Part shown: positions 40,071-50,342 of the stretch, piece after piece
Layout: the number at the start of each line of letters is the position of its first letter
Position numbering within the stretch: the stretch's first letter is position 1
Assembly: GCF_016908785.1 (NCBI RefSeq)
Contig: NZ_JAFBEO010000003.1
Location: forward strand, 1 to 64,000
Reading direction: 5' to 3'
DNA length: 64,000 nucleotides
From: Weissella uvarum
Lineage (GTDB): Bacteria; Bacillota; Bacilli; Lactobacillales; Lactobacillaceae
Notes under the pieces: generated by a model
Database searches by the model: none
What the model was told of the DNA's origin: nothing
The model's input: only the letters and a program-made list of their open reading frames with translations
Made by a program: the position numbers and the translations under genes

Positions 40071-40103
40071 AACCACTAGCTAACTTAGACTAGTGGTTTT
40101 TAT
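40071..40103 (+). terminator. Terminator before the hydrolase gene
   Basis: AACCACTAG and CTAGTGGTT arms, 10-base loop, T run. Confidence 0.8.
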
Positions 40104-40115
40104 TAGGAGTAGTCT

Positions 40116-41288
40116 ATGAAAAAAACAATTGTACTAATTATTGGAGCAATAACGGGATTACTGTTAATCATCATAATCTCTATACTCTCTATTTTTGGTA
40201 CGGATTTATCTTGTAAAACAAATGTAGATTCTCAAGCACCAGTCCAATCAAGCAAAGGAGGTACAAGTGGCGGTAGTTGGAATAACAAGGGAAGCAAAGT
40301 CTACAAAGATATGAAGTATGCCAGTCAACGGTTTAAACAGATGGGCTATTCAGGTGATCAAACTGCAACTGTTTTAGCAATTGGTTGGAAAGAATCCAAC
40401 TTTGATCCAACAATTGTAAACCCTGGTGGCGCAGTTAAAGGAATCTTTCAATGGGGAACTGGTGGTGTAAATGGTAATCGTTATGGGAATACGAAAGATA
40501 ATGTTGAATCGCAAATGGATTTAGTAGATAAAGAATTGAACGGTTCGTATAAACATGTTGCTACAAAACTTAGTAAAGCCACTAGTATGGAGCAAGCAGA
40601 AGAGGCATGGAATGTAGGCTATGAAGGTGAAGGCCTACCTGCTGGTGATTAGGCTCAACGTAAATCTTCTCAAATTTTATCTAACGCACAATCAATCAAA
40701 AAAGCATTGAAGCTAGACTTTGCTTCACAAAAACATAATTCACCATTAGCACAAGACGCTAAATCTAATACGAAGTTGAACAATGAAAACACTTCTGATT
40801 TAGCTGAACAATTAGGTTGTGATAATAAATCAGCTACGGTAGGTGGTCAAAGTTCAGGAGCACCCGTAAAAGCCATGCCTGCTAAATACAAAGGCAAAAT
40901 AAAATTCTCTGATAATCGTTCAACAACCTATAAAGAAAACCAATATCCATTCGGTCAATGTACTTGGTATGTCTTTAATCGTATGAAACAAACTGGTCAT
41001 CCAGTACCTTGGTTTAGTGGTGATGGCGGAAATGGTGGGAACTGGGGAAAGATTGCTAAATCACACGGACTAAAAACACAAACCGATACACCTAGGGTGG
41101 GCAGTCTGTTTTAAAGGTGGTCAATATGGATCAGTTGCACCTATGGTCACATTGCATTTGTGGAACATGTCAATGATGATGGTTCATTCTTAGTTAGTGA
41201 GTGCAATGTCGTTAACGCTGGTTCAGGAACAATTTCATTTCGTGAGTTCAAAAGTGGAAAAGGGCTTACCTTTATTCAAGGAAAATAA
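40116..41288 (+). pseudogene. Lysozyme-like plus CHAP peptidoglycan hydrolase, broken
   Basis: A wall hydrolase that opens peptidoglycan for the conjugation channel (Tn916 Orf14 role). One N-terminal span, then a lysozyme-like domain with the catalytic Glu in GWKESNFDP and GGAVKGIFQWGTGG. After a TAG (40650-40652), a linker and a C-terminal CHAP domain follow, with FGQCTWYVFNRM (catalytic Cys) and YGHIAFVEHV (His). A shift near 41105 and an opposite shift near 41142 put about 12 residues of the CHAP core (CFKGGQYGSVAP) out of frame, so the domain is broken even apart from the TAG. Confidence 0.82.
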
Positions 41289-41302
41289 TAATCAATAAAA
41301 AT

Positions 41303-41335
41303 AAAGACCTACGTAACTATTACTCAGGTCTTTTT
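41303..41335 (+). terminator. Terminator after the hydrolase gene
   Basis: AAAGACCT and AGGTCTTT arms with TTTTT tail. Confidence 0.75.
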
Positions 41336-41357
41336 ATGTATGAAAGGAATCTTAAAT

Positions 41358-41555
41358 ATGCAATCAACAATTGAAACCGCTAATCAAAGAATATTAACTC
41401 TGTTACAACTTCCAAATAGCACCGTCATTAATTGGTATTTTAATGTCGCAATTGACTGGTATGTCAAAGTTAAAGGCTATGCATACCAAGTAATCATGAA
41501 TGATAATTTCCAAATTGAAGATATATCAGAGTTGAAAATTATTAAGGGGAGTTAG
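41358..41555 (+). CDS. Small protein of the transfer block
   Basis: ATG 41358 is chosen because GAAAGGA lies 10 bases before it; an upstream ATG overlaps that site. The 65 residues (MQSTIETANQRILTLLQL...) are soluble with no known motif. Ends 2 bases before the next gene. Confidence 0.55.
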   Translation: MQSTIETANQRILTLLQLPNSTVINWYFNVAIDWYVKVKGYAYQVIMNDNFQIEDISELKIIKGS

Positions 41556-41557
41556 TT

Positions 41558-42116
41558 ATGAAGAGAACTCAACTTATTATCATCAGTATTATTGCTCTAA
41601 TACTGTCAGGATTGTTTATTCATAGTGGTATTCAAGCTCATCGTGACAATCAGAAACTTCAATTCAAATTGTATCAACAGAACAAACAATTAGAGGTTAT
41701 TGATTTACAAACAGCCAAACAAAAGAGTAATTCCAAACATCGCTCAATTGATTTATCTAAAACGGATAAGTTCGTGCGTGATTTTTCACTAAAAGCATTA
41801 AATTATCCAGTTAGAAATTCATCAGAGTTTCAAGACTATAAAAACGAATTAAGTGAAGAAGCTAGTTCGACCAATGCTATTTCTGAACTACTTAAGTATC
41901 GTCAACCAAATGTTATATCTAAAACCAAGTCGAAGCCTTATACAATTGTTTCGTTGAGTCGTCAATCAGTACAAAACGGTAATGTTAACTACTTAGTTAT
42001 TCTAAAGAGTAAAGATTCAGCTATGCCGGCAATCGTTTTTACTATAAACCGTAGATTCATTAAATGTTGAAATTACAAAAGTGCATGCAAAAAGGGAGGT
42101 ACCTGCTAATGCTTAA
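41558..42116 (+). pseudogene. Module copy 1, gene 1: membrane-anchored protein, 3' frameshift
   Basis: N-terminal span (LIIISIIALILSGLFI), a coiled stretch, then a beta-rich extracytoplasmic domain. Comparison with its paralogue at 52935 shows that the true end is VDSLNVEITKVHAKREVPANA, reached only by skipping one C near 42050; as written the frame ends early in RRFIKC. The corrected stop overlaps the next ATG, as in copy 2. Function unknown. Confidence 0.72.
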
Positions 42117-42717
42117 CACGAATCGCAATAAGCTAATCGTGATTGGTTTACTGTTATTAGTTATTGGTAGTTGGTGATTTTTCAATCATGCCATGAATAC
42201 TTATCAAAACACTTATGTTAAAAGTACCAAAAAACATAAACAGCTTAAGGTAACTCAATCAGAGTTAGATAATCTGCGTTCTAACCAAAATATCAGTTAT
42301 AAAAACAACTATGATGCAAAAGAAGCGCAAACCAATATCCATAATTTTTTTGAAATCATGGATAAATATGATAGTTCGCAATCCTATAATGATCGTCGAG
42401 CCAAAATTGAAAAAAGTTACTTAGCTAGTATTAACGTTACTCAGTCAGACTTATTTAAAACCGATCGTGAAGAAACAGGAGAAGTTTATATCGATAATAA
42501 TCATATGAGTTCCGATTTTGTTTCAGCTAAACTTTATATCACCCACATAAAGAACGGTGTATTAAAAGGAAAAGTCTTAGAAAAGCATACGATTACAACT
42601 AAGAATTCAGACACTGAAGATAATGAAGCTATCTACACTATCGAATATGATTTACCAACTAATCAAATTACTGATATTAAATATGACTATGGCGTGAAAG
42701 GAGTAGAAAATGGCTAA
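42109..42717 (+). pseudogene. Module copy 1, gene 2: membrane-anchored protein, TGA in the span
   Basis: ATG 42109 overlaps gene 1. A single N-terminal span (LIVIGLLLLVIGSW) is followed at once by TGA (42175-42177) and FFNHAMNTYQNTYVKS in frame. The rest, with YIDNNHMSSDFVSAKLYI and EYDLPTNQITDIKYDYGVKG, matches the intact paralogue at 53284, which has Tyr at the stop position. Probably an extracytoplasmic transfer or surface factor of unknown role. Confidence 0.72.
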
Positions 42718-43174
42718 TTATAGAAAATCAAACAGTATTTTAGATATGACTTGGAAGCAATGCTTATTATTAATCATCATCTTACTGGTTTTCCTTGATT
42801 ATGAAATTGGTCAGTACAACAAGTTCTTACGCAGTAATCGCAATGTACCATCAACTCAAATTAAAAAGGGGGTTAAGAATAATAAATCCGTTGTCTTTTA
42901 TCGTGATGACTGTACCAGCTGTCGTAAAGCTCTGTCAATACTGCTAGTACGCAATTTATTCAAAAAAGATTTAGTTCTTGTAAATATGAATGGTAGTGCG
43001 AACAAAAACTATAAAACTAAATATAAGTTAACTAGTGTACCAACCATTATGAATAACAATGGAAACTTTGATAATCTTCCAACTAATGATTATATTAAAG
43101 CTATTCAAGCAGTAGAAAAGACAGATTCAAACAACTCTGATTTATCTAATGCTACTGATATAACAATTGAATAA
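42710..43174 (+). CDS. Module copy 1, gene 3: membrane-anchored thioredoxin-like protein
   Basis: One N-terminal span (CLLLIIILLVFLDYEI), then a thioredoxin-like domain with SVVFYRDDCTSCRKAL, a CxxC redox motif, and the cis-Pro region LTSVPTIMNNNG. By topology the domain lies outside the cell. The paralogue at 53888 has CSRC. Such a protein could form or reshuffle disulfides in neighbouring secreted proteins, but partners in the module have few Cys, so the target is unclear. Intact. Confidence 0.75.
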   Translation: MANYRKSNSILDMTWKQCLLLIIILLVFLDYEIGQYNKFLRSNRNVPSTQIKKGVKNNKSVVFYRDDCTSCRKALSILLVRNLFKKDLVLVNMNGSANKNYKTKYKLTSVPTIMNNNGNFDNLPTNDYIKAIQAVEKTDSNNSDLSNATDITIE

Positions 43175-43190
43175 ATAGGACGGTATATCT

Positions 43191-43975
43191 ATGACGACTA
43201 CTCCACAAACAGAAGCTATTGACCCTACTCGTGTTGATAGCTTTTTATGTGGCAAGACATTGCCACTGCTTTCGCTCGTGACTTTTATATAGACTGTCAA
43301 AGTTTGATTAAAAGTGTTCCTGATACCCCAGAAGAATATTTGAAAAGGCTAAAAATATATTCATCAAAAACTAGTGAACATGAAGAAAGATGGACTAACT
43401 TAGCTCAACTTCTTGAATTAATAAACTTATCAAATGACATTGAGTACCTAAGAGAGTGGTATAAAAAGGTGATGAAAATAGATGAATATGTAAACCAATA
43501 CATTCAGTATTTGTCGAAAGTATCTAGTTTAAAAAATACAAGGACTACAAATATTCATCTATACGATTTTATAGATGACTTAATCCCAACTTTAAAGAGT
43601 TTTATGGAAACAATGGAACCTTTGCTCAATCAAATAAAAGAAGACTTTTTTAATACATTAGAGCGTTCACAAATTGAACTCCGTCTACTAGATAGGCTAT
43701 ATCAAAAATTTAATGATACTTTCAAAGACTTTGATATTGTTAAAATATCTTTTTATAAAGTTGAAACTGAAGGAGCGACCAAAGATTTTGACAGTATTTA
43801 CCATAATATGCTTAACCAAACACAGAATGTATCAAACTTATTAGAACAACTTAAAACTGATTTTGACATGTTTTTTACAAATAAAGCTTTAAACTCACAT
43901 ATTTGCACGCTAATACAATTAATCAATGAAATTACTGAACATCCTTTAATTGATTTCAAAACAAAGGACATATAA
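43191..43975 (+). pseudogene. Module copy 1, gene 4: cytoplasmic helical protein, T-run frameshift
   Basis: ATG 43191 reads MTTTPQTEAIDPTRVDSF, then one T is missing from the run at 43242-43246 compared with the intact paralogue at 54819 (VDSFFMWQD). After the shift, MWQDIATAFARDFYIDCQSL continues to 43975. All-helical, with no membrane span. Shorter at the C-terminus than copy 2. Unknown function. Confidence 0.72.
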
Positions 43976-44003
43976 TATACAGGATTTTAAGGTTGGAATA
44001 ATA

Positions 44004-44111
44004 GTGAATGATATTTTAAAAAAGATCCATAATATCAATAGAAAATTATGTTTCAGTGATAATGAAAGGCAGTATATTCTAAATTTGATTTCAAGAATAA
44101 TATCAGCATAA
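44004..44111 (+). CDS. Short ORF after module copy 1
   Basis: GTG start, 35 codons (NDILKKIHNINRKLCFSDNER...), weak ribosome binding site. Could be a truncated gene left where the lantibiotic cluster joins, or chance. Confidence 0.25.
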   Translation: MNDILKKIHNINRKLCFSDNERQYILNLISRIISA

Positions 44112-44156
44112 ACACACACTAGGACAAAATTTAGAACTTATTATTGCATATATATC

Positions 44157-44210
44157 AAAAAAGGAATGCTTAAAGTTTGAAAAATACAAGCTTTAAGCAT
44201 TCCTTTTTAA
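44157..44210. terminator. Terminator of the lantibiotic left operon
   Basis: Arms AAAAAGGAATGCTTAAAG and its complement across a 16-base loop with T or A tails on both sides; it lies just beyond the lanC stop. Confidence 0.85.
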
Positions 44211-44223
44211 TTAATTAGATACA

Positions 44224-45486
44224 CTATTTATTTTTAATTATTTGTGAAATTAACATCTCATAGTTATTCATATTAATTCCAAGTGCATATTCAAAATTTG
44301 TAGTTTTATATGGCAATAACGCATATGCAATACCTGCGATACCTGTTAGCATACCAAAATCAGCAGTTTGAGTTACCTGACCATCTTCACTTATTTTAGG
44401 ATTTAAATAACCGATATCAATATCATAAGAATAAAAGTTATTAATATTTGATACTACCTCATTAGTACTAATAAATTCAAATGAGCTAATATTATTAATT
44501 ACATCTGCTATAACTTTCAACCCCGCATACCCATGACAAATCATCGCATTATCAAGACCTTGAGGATGCTCTATAGTATTTTTTAAATTAGTTAAACTGC
44601 TTCTTGCATCTTTGCTATTTCCTAACACAAGATTTGCTTTTATTCGCGCTATTTCTATGCCTGGTGTCCCGTAACACCAACTATCATTTCTTACAAACTC
44701 TTTTTGCCCAATTGATTGTGGCCAACACTCAATTCCATCTTGGATATAGGACATATCATTGAAAAAAGAAAGGAGAGAACAAATTACAGAATCCACTTCA
44801 TCTCTATGTCCTAATTTCATAGTAGAATCAGCTAAAAAGGTTAATACACCTGCTAATCCATGAGACATTGAAAAATCAATATCAATAGGTTCAGTTTGAA
44901 ATCTACTAAAAGACCATTTTTTAATTTTTTGGGAATTGTTTTTCTGAGCTGGAAATTTTTCAATAAGATAGTTTTGCATATTAGCAAGCAAATCTACTAG
45001 TTTTTGGGTATTTTCATTATCTTCTACATGATCCAATTTACTCAACACATACATTCCAATTCCAACAACACCATACGCAAAATCAAACGCTTCATTTTTT
45101 GATACATCTAACATGAATTCCATGTTTTGTATTTCGGCTTGCATCAACTGGGATTTTACATTATCTAAATCATCACGTTTTACGGAATCTAAAGCTAAAC
45201 TATCACCAATTAATCCATCGAATAGCGATAAACCATTTGATAGTGAAATATGGTTTAGCAAATCTAATAATTGTTCATTTAGATCAACATCAATAGGAAA
45301 CTCTGGATGAGTAAACAGAAGTAACAATCCAGCTCTTCCACCCATGAGGCTACTAGGATTCCATAAATTAATTTTTTGTCCAAAAATAGATGTTTCTTTA
45401 GAAAAATCATTCCCAAAATTGGTTGGACTATTAAAATCTCCGAGTATTGTAACTAATCTGTTTAAAACAACATCATTACGATTCAT
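44224..45486 (-). CDS. lanC: LanC lanthionine cyclase
   Basis: Zinc enzyme that adds Cys thiols of the precursor to Dha and Dhb, forming lanthionine rings. The three zinc ligands are visible: Cys271 in SWCYGTPG and Cys317-His318 in MICHGYAG; SHGLAGV and GIAGIAYALL repeat the alpha-barrel glycine pattern. Length about 420, normal for NisC/SpaC. Start ATG 45486 overlaps the end of lanT by 11 bases and has GGAGG upstream, so translation is coupled. Confidence 0.93.
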   Translation of the reverse strand: MNRNDVVLNRLVTILGDFNSPTNFGNDFSKETSIFGQKINLWNPSSLMGGRAGLLLLFTHPEFPIDVDLNEQLLDLLNHISLSNGLSLFDGLIGDSLALDSVKRDDLDNVKSQLMQAEIQNMEFMLDVSKNEAFDFAYGVVGIGMYVLSKLDHVEDNENTQKLVDLLANMQNYLIEKFPAQKNNSQKIKKWSFSRFQTEPIDIDFSMSHGLAGVLTFLADSTMKLGHRDEVDSVICSLLSFFNDMSYIQDGIECWPQSIGQKEFVRNDSWCYGTPGIEIARIKANLVLGNSKDARSSLTNLKNTIEHPQGLDNAMICHGYAGLKVIADVINNISSFEFISTNEVVSNINNFYSYDIDIGYLNPKISEDGQVTQTADFGMLTGIAGIAYALLPYKTTNFEYALGINMNNYEMLISQIIKNK

Positions 45487-47218
45487 TGTTCTTTTCAGCC
45501 TCCCAAAGTTTCTTATAAACAGCACTAATTTCTAATAATTCAGAATGTGTTCCAATGCTATCAATGTGCCCATTATCAACAACAATGATTTTGTTAGCTG
45601 ATTTAGAAAATTTCAAACTATGAGATATGCAAATACCGAATTTATTATTTTTTAAAATATAATCTTTGAATGTATTAAACAAATCATTTTCTCTAATATT
45701 ATCTAAAGCAGCATTTGGCTCATCTAATATAATCAAATCAGCATTATTATTTACTAAAGCTCTTGCCATTCCAACTGATTGCCACTGTCCACCAGATAGT
45801 TGTTTACCATCTTCAAACCAAACTCCTAGTTGTTGATTTAAATCATTCTCTTTTACTGAAGGAGCATACTTGTTGACAACATCGGAAATAAAGTCATCAT
45901 CTTCGATTTTATCCAAATTTCCAACTCCAACATTATCTCTGAGAGACATTTCATACTTAACAAAATCCTGAAATAGAACGGCCTCTTTTTTATGCAACGA
46001 CTCAATATCGATATTCTCAATTGGAATATCATTTATAAAAAGAGTATTTTCATTATCAGGGTAGTATAATCCCATAAGTAATTTAACTATTGTACTTTTA
46101 CCTGATCCATTTTCTCCAACGATTACTGTAACTTCACCTGGATTTATGCTGAAACTAATATTGTTTAAGACTTGCTGAGCTTGATTTCCATACGAATAAT
46201 TCAAGTTACTATATTCAATAGAATTAATATCATCAATTTCAATTGAATTTGATTGAGTAACAGTCTCCATGCTCAAAAAGTTATTTAATTCACGCACCAT
46301 TGCAATATCATAATTCAATGAATAAGTTGTATTTATAATACTCTTAATATTTCCGTTAATCGTGGAAACAAGTTGTGAAACACTAGTCAAATTTCCAAGT
46401 AGCATTTTTTTATTCAAGATGTTAATAATCACGGAACAAATTAATATAAAACTCAATCCCGAAATTAGAAACTCATAAATATAATTAAAAACAGAAAGCT
46501 TTTTTAGTAGCTTATTATCTTGTTTAACAAACAATGAACGTAAAGAAATGAATTTATTGAAAAACCATTTAAAGGTGCTTTGTAGCTTTATCTCTTTTAC
46601 AGCAAAGTCATGGGTTAACAAATATTTATAGTACCATGCATGTCTTTCCAATTCTGCTCGTTCCCATTGAACATTGAAGCTTTCATTAGATATTTTTATC
46701 AAAAAAGGAAACGCTATCAAATTGATAATTACTGTAGCTATCAAATACCAAATATTTATTGTTGCTAAAAAGATCAAGCCTGAAACAATCGTAATTGAAG
46801 CAATAAACATAGTATTAAGACTAGTAAAAATATCAATAGGCTTTTGCGTTGATTCATTTATCAATTTATCAATTACTGAATAGGTATTATTCTGTTCAAA
46901 TTGCTCCATTGTTAATGATTTAACTTTTGTAATAATTGATTTTTCAATATCAAAAGAAACTTGATTAGTCAAAATACCATTCAAATAAGATTGAATAGTG
47001 TCAATTATGTTAGTAAAAAGTAATACTAGGCCATAAATGACAATTAATACAATTATTTTTTTTAAGTTTTGATTAGTAACAAGAGTATTAATCAGTTGTT
47101 GAATAACAAACACTGACGCAATGGGGGAGATACCAATTACTATATTGGTTAATAGTATGATTAATGAATATTTTTTATATTTTTTAAAAAAGTCTACATA
47201 GACCTTGAAAAGTATCAT
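45476..47218 (-). CDS. lanT: LanT ABC exporter of the lantibiotic
   Basis: Full-size exporter of 580 residues with an N-terminal six-span membrane domain, then an ATPase: Walker A VGENGSGKST, signature QLSGGQWQSVGMAR, Walker B LIILDEPNAALD. There is no N-terminal C39 peptidase domain, so, as with NisT, leader removal must be done elsewhere. ATG overlaps the lanB stop (TAATG). Confidence 0.93.
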   Translation of the reverse strand: MILFKVYVDFFKKYKKYSLIILLTNIVIGISPIASVFVIQQLINTLVTNQNLKKIIVLIVIYGLVLLFTNIIDTIQSYLNGILTNQVSFDIEKSIITKVKSLTMEQFEQNNTYSVIDKLINESTQKPIDIFTSLNTMFIASITIVSGLIFLATINIWYLIATVIINLIAFPFLIKISNESFNVQWERAELERHAWYYKYLLTHDFAVKEIKLQSTFKWFFNKFISLRSLFVKQDNKLLKKLSVFNYIYEFLISGLSFILICSVIINILNKKMLLGNLTSVSQLVSTINGNIKSIINTTYSLNYDIAMVRELNNFLSMETVTQSNSIEIDDINSIEYSNLNYSYGNQAQQVLNNISFSINPGEVTVIVGENGSGKSTIVKLLMGLYYPDNENTLFINDIPIENIDIESLHKKEAVLFQDFVKYEMSLRDNVGVGNLDKIEDDDFISDVVNKYAPSVKENDLNQQLGVWFEDGKQLSGGQWQSVGMARALVNNNADLIILDEPNAALDNIRENDLFNTFKDYILKNNKFGICISHSLKFSKSANKIIVVDNGHIDSIGTHSELLEISAVYKKLWEAEKNNES

Positions 47219-50214
47219 TATGCACCACCTTTATTCGTACTACGTATTAACAACGATTGTAATAACTTATAAAATTCAAATGTTAATCCGGATTCCAATT
47301 TTCTATTTATTCCAAACATCCTATTATAACTCATGTGCCAACTACCACATACTAAATTAATAATTTGATTCATATTCAATACATCTAAGTCCAATTCTCC
47401 TAACTCATAGTATCGGTCATAAAATTGATCTAAATGATGAATGCTTTGATTATTAATTGTAGGTAGACTATTATTCATCCATTCACTAACCAAATTATTA
47501 TTATTAGTCTTATTTTCTTGTAACCACTGTTTTTCTTTTAAGTAATTCTTTGGATTCAAATCAAATATTTTTTCCATTACATCAATTACGTCTTTTAGAT
47601 TTAGGTTAAGTGCCGTAACTACTTGGTACATAAGATTTAACAAAAGATATGTTTTATCTAATTCAGTTAATTTCATATTGGAAATTATAAAACCAGACTC
47701 TAGTGAAAATACTCTTTCCATTACATCAATGTTATTTTCTAGTCCATAACGATACATCTCACGATAGTAAGGGAGGATAGAATAATCTTTTATGATTCCA
47801 TTTTTCATTAATTGTTGAACTTCACAGATAAGATCACTCAAAACAGCAAATATATTATCCATACTTTTTATGCGATATCTAATAGTTGGCTTTTGGTTAG
47901 TGGCAGTGTATCTAATAAAGAACTGAATGTCTGACTGTTCTTCATACTTTTCAAACCAATTATTGAAATAATCACTACAAAATATATCGAGATTTTCTTC
48001 ATTTCCAAATTCCAATTCTAAATAGAGCCATCCATCAGCCAGAGTTAAAGGATTCGTTAATAAATCATGATTATAAACTGGCTTTCTATTATTACTCAAG
48101 ACTAAATCATCTTTAGAAAAGTTTTCTGACGAAAATGTACATACAATCTCGTACGAAGCATTTCTTGCATCTTTTTGCAAATTTTTTCTATCAATTTCGT
48201 TTATATAAAATGTATCTGATCCTTCTTTTATTAGATGTTTATACAAAGCTTTAGCTGAAGAAACATTCTCAATTTCCAAAACTAATTTTTCATCTAAGTT
48301 ACCTGCTAGAACATATTTTGGGAAATGTAATTTCTTCATTGTGTTCAACATATTAATATACCAAGACTGAAAGTCCGCTTCATTATAGATATCTGATTCA
48401 ATATGCGCTTCCATTCTCCATGTTTTTTTGTTTAAGCGAATATTTTTATATATTACTTCAGGGAACACATTCATACTGTTAATCAAATTAAAAAACGGAT
48501 TATTGTACCACCAATTAATATGTTGCTGATTTAAAGAAAGTAAAAATCTAACAACTGGAGATTTTAATTCATTATTTAAAATATTTAAATCTCTAAATTG
48601 TAAAAGTTCATTTGTATACACATTTTTACAATAAATGACATCATTAATATCATCTAATCCAATTACTAAATCGGACAAATGAATTTGTTCTTTATTTATA
48701 TCCATTGGTAAGTCAATACTTAATTCTTTATCAAAATAGCGTTTATTATCTATAATCCCCATATAATCTTTTGATAAGGGTAGAGCGTTTATATCAACGC
48801 TTTTAACATTATTAAACCGATTCTCAGGAAGAATTTCGTCATCAAACTCTCTAAATCTCCCTCTAATTTGAACCATATCGTAAGTACCGTAAACGCCACC
48901 AAATGTATACATGTTTTTATTGCCTATCTTAGATGGTTCTACTTCTAAAATAATGTCACCAGAAAAGGGGAATTCATTAGTATTAAACGATGGATCATTA
49001 TTTCCCATAAGATTTTTTAGTGAATTTTCATCTAATACAAGAGGCTCATCATTGATAATCGCTTGTGTTAACAACTCTTTGGCTGTATTTAAATATTTAT
49101 CAGCATCTGGTTTTAAATCTACTTTGTACTCTGGAAAACCAATACCAAAGTTTGAATCTAATACATCCAACAATGGAATTTCAGCATCTTCTCCAAACTT
49201 CTCAACAAAATCATACTTAAAGTCTTTCAATTCATCCGTAACATAAGAAATATCATGCAAAAAATTTATTATTTCAGTTAATGCTTGAGCATCATCAGCT
49301 GACAATGCTTCAGACTGACTATTTTCGGGTTTTCCATAACCAATGATACTTAAATCATTCTTTTTTGTTGTATGCAATTCATTTAAAGTACTTTTAATTT
49401 TGAAATAAATATCAATACCATCACCCAAAGGTAAATATTCATATTCACTAATTAAAGCTATTACATTTTCCAAAAGTTTAGTTTCTTTATGCATAGATAA
49501 ATTCTGTGTTAAATTGCATAAGTTTTCAAAATTCTCTTTTGTCTTATTGCTTAATAAAACACCCGTTTCAGGTATAAGTAACTCTTCCATAATTAAATTC
49601 AACAGATACTTTTCAATAAAATTGACTTCAACATCATTATAACTATCATGGATTTTCTCAACAATTTCATTGAAATTCAAAGGCGAATCTTTTGTTTCAT
49701 CAACCAGTAATTTAATCAAATTCGATGCAATAATAGTAGTTTCTTTTCCATTTTTAAAATGGACTATATATCTGTCTTCTCCATTTGTTAAATAATCAAC
49801 GAATTTAAATTTAAAGGTTTCCGGTCGTTTAAGCGCTAACTCTTTTACATAATCTGAAAACCATCGGAAACTCACTAAAACACTCTTTTTAATACCAGAA
49901 TAATCATCACTTAACTGTCTATTATCGTAACTAGAACTAAACAAACCAAATGGTGTATTTCGTGATATAGATCTTAGATAATATTGAGATAGAGTATTAA
50001 TCAATTTATTTTCTTTTTTAGATTCTAAATTGTTTGCAATACTCTTTTTAATTTCTTCATACAATAAATTATTAGACACTAAAATTTGTTCCATTAGGAC
50101 TGGATTTTGATTAAATAAAGTAATAATTTTAGGAGTATATAGCTCATCTAAGTTAAACTCATTATTATTGACATGTTCTCTAAATAAATAATTTTCATTC
50201 AAATTAATATTCAT
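47218..50214 (-). CDS. lanB: LanB dehydratase
   Basis: Full-length (998 residues) class I dehydratase. It dehydrates Ser and Thr of the precursor using glutamyl-tRNA: the large N-terminal domain glutamylates and the C-terminal SpaB_C-type domain eliminates glutamate. Typical landmarks are RSISRNTPFGLFSS near residue 80 and the C-terminal FFIRYTATNQKPTIRYRIKS segment. First gene of the leftward lanBTC operon, divergent from lanA. No disrupting lesion in 3 kb. Confidence 0.92.
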   Translation of the reverse strand: MNINLNENYLFREHVNNNEFNLDELYTPKIITLFNQNPVLMEQILVSNNLLYEEIKKSIANNLESKKENKLINTLSQYYLRSISRNTPFGLFSSSYDNRQLSDDYSGIKKSVLVSFRWFSDYVKELALKRPETFKFKFVDYLTNGEDRYIVHFKNGKETTIIASNLIKLLVDETKDSPLNFNEIVEKIHDSYNDVEVNFIEKYLLNLIMEELLIPETGVLLSNKTKENFENLCNLTQNLSMHKETKLLENVIALISEYEYLPLGDGIDIYFKIKSTLNELHTTKKNDLSIIGYGKPENSQSEALSADDAQALTEIINFLHDISYVTDELKDFKYDFVEKFGEDAEIPLLDVLDSNFGIGFPEYKVDLKPDADKYLNTAKELLTQAIINDEPLVLDENSLKNLMGNNDPSFNTNEFPFSGDIILEVEPSKIGNKNMYTFGGVYGTYDMVQIRGRFREFDDEILPENRFNNVKSVDINALPLSKDYMGIIDNKRYFDKELSIDLPMDINKEQIHLSDLVIGLDDINDVIYCKNVYTNELLQFRDLNILNNELKSPVVRFLLSLNQQHINWWYNNPFFNLINSMNVFPEVIYKNIRLNKKTWRMEAHIESDIYNEADFQSWYINMLNTMKKLHFPKYVLAGNLDEKLVLEIENVSSAKALYKHLIKEGSDTFYINEIDRKNLQKDARNASYEIVCTFSSENFSKDDLVLSNNRKPVYNHDLLTNPLTLADGWLYLELEFGNEENLDIFCSDYFNNWFEKYEEQSDIQFFIRYTATNQKPTIRYRIKSMDNIFAVLSDLICEVQQLMKNGIIKDYSILPYYREMYRYGLENNIDVMERVFSLESGFIISNMKLTELDKTYLLLNLMYQVVTALNLNLKDVIDVMEKIFDLNPKNYLKEKQWLQENKTNNNNLVSEWMNNSLPTINNQSIHHLDQFYDRYYELGELDLDVLNMNQIINLVCGSWHMSYNRMFGINRKLESGLTFEFYKLLQSLLIRSTNKGGA

Positions 50215-50311
50215 AATCCATTCTTTTCCATTTCTTTAAAATAAGTAAAACGTTATACTTAACCAATCTAAAAGCATTCTTAACGTATATCAAATAAAAT
50301 TATTTATATAC

Positions 50312-50342
50312 TTGATTACATTATAATATCATGATATTATAA
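50312..50342 (+). promoter_or_regulatory. lanA promoter with a 22-bp palindrome
   Basis: TTGATT (50312-50317), a 17-base spacer, TATTAT (50335-50340). A perfect palindrome, TTATAATATCA-TGATATTATAA (50321-50342), covers spacer and -10. It is a candidate operator and could influence the divergent lanB promoter too. Confidence 0.6.

Noticed and set aside
2900-43975. TGA read as Trp (alternative genetic code) to explain interrupted genes
   Set aside because: TAA and TAG interrupt similar genes just as often, and TGA ends intact genes in the same window (for example at 5675-5677 and 7750-7752).
44004-44111. Second lantibiotic precursor or immunity peptide
   Set aside because: The 35-codon frame has one Cys, no leader motif and lies on the far side of the lanC terminator.
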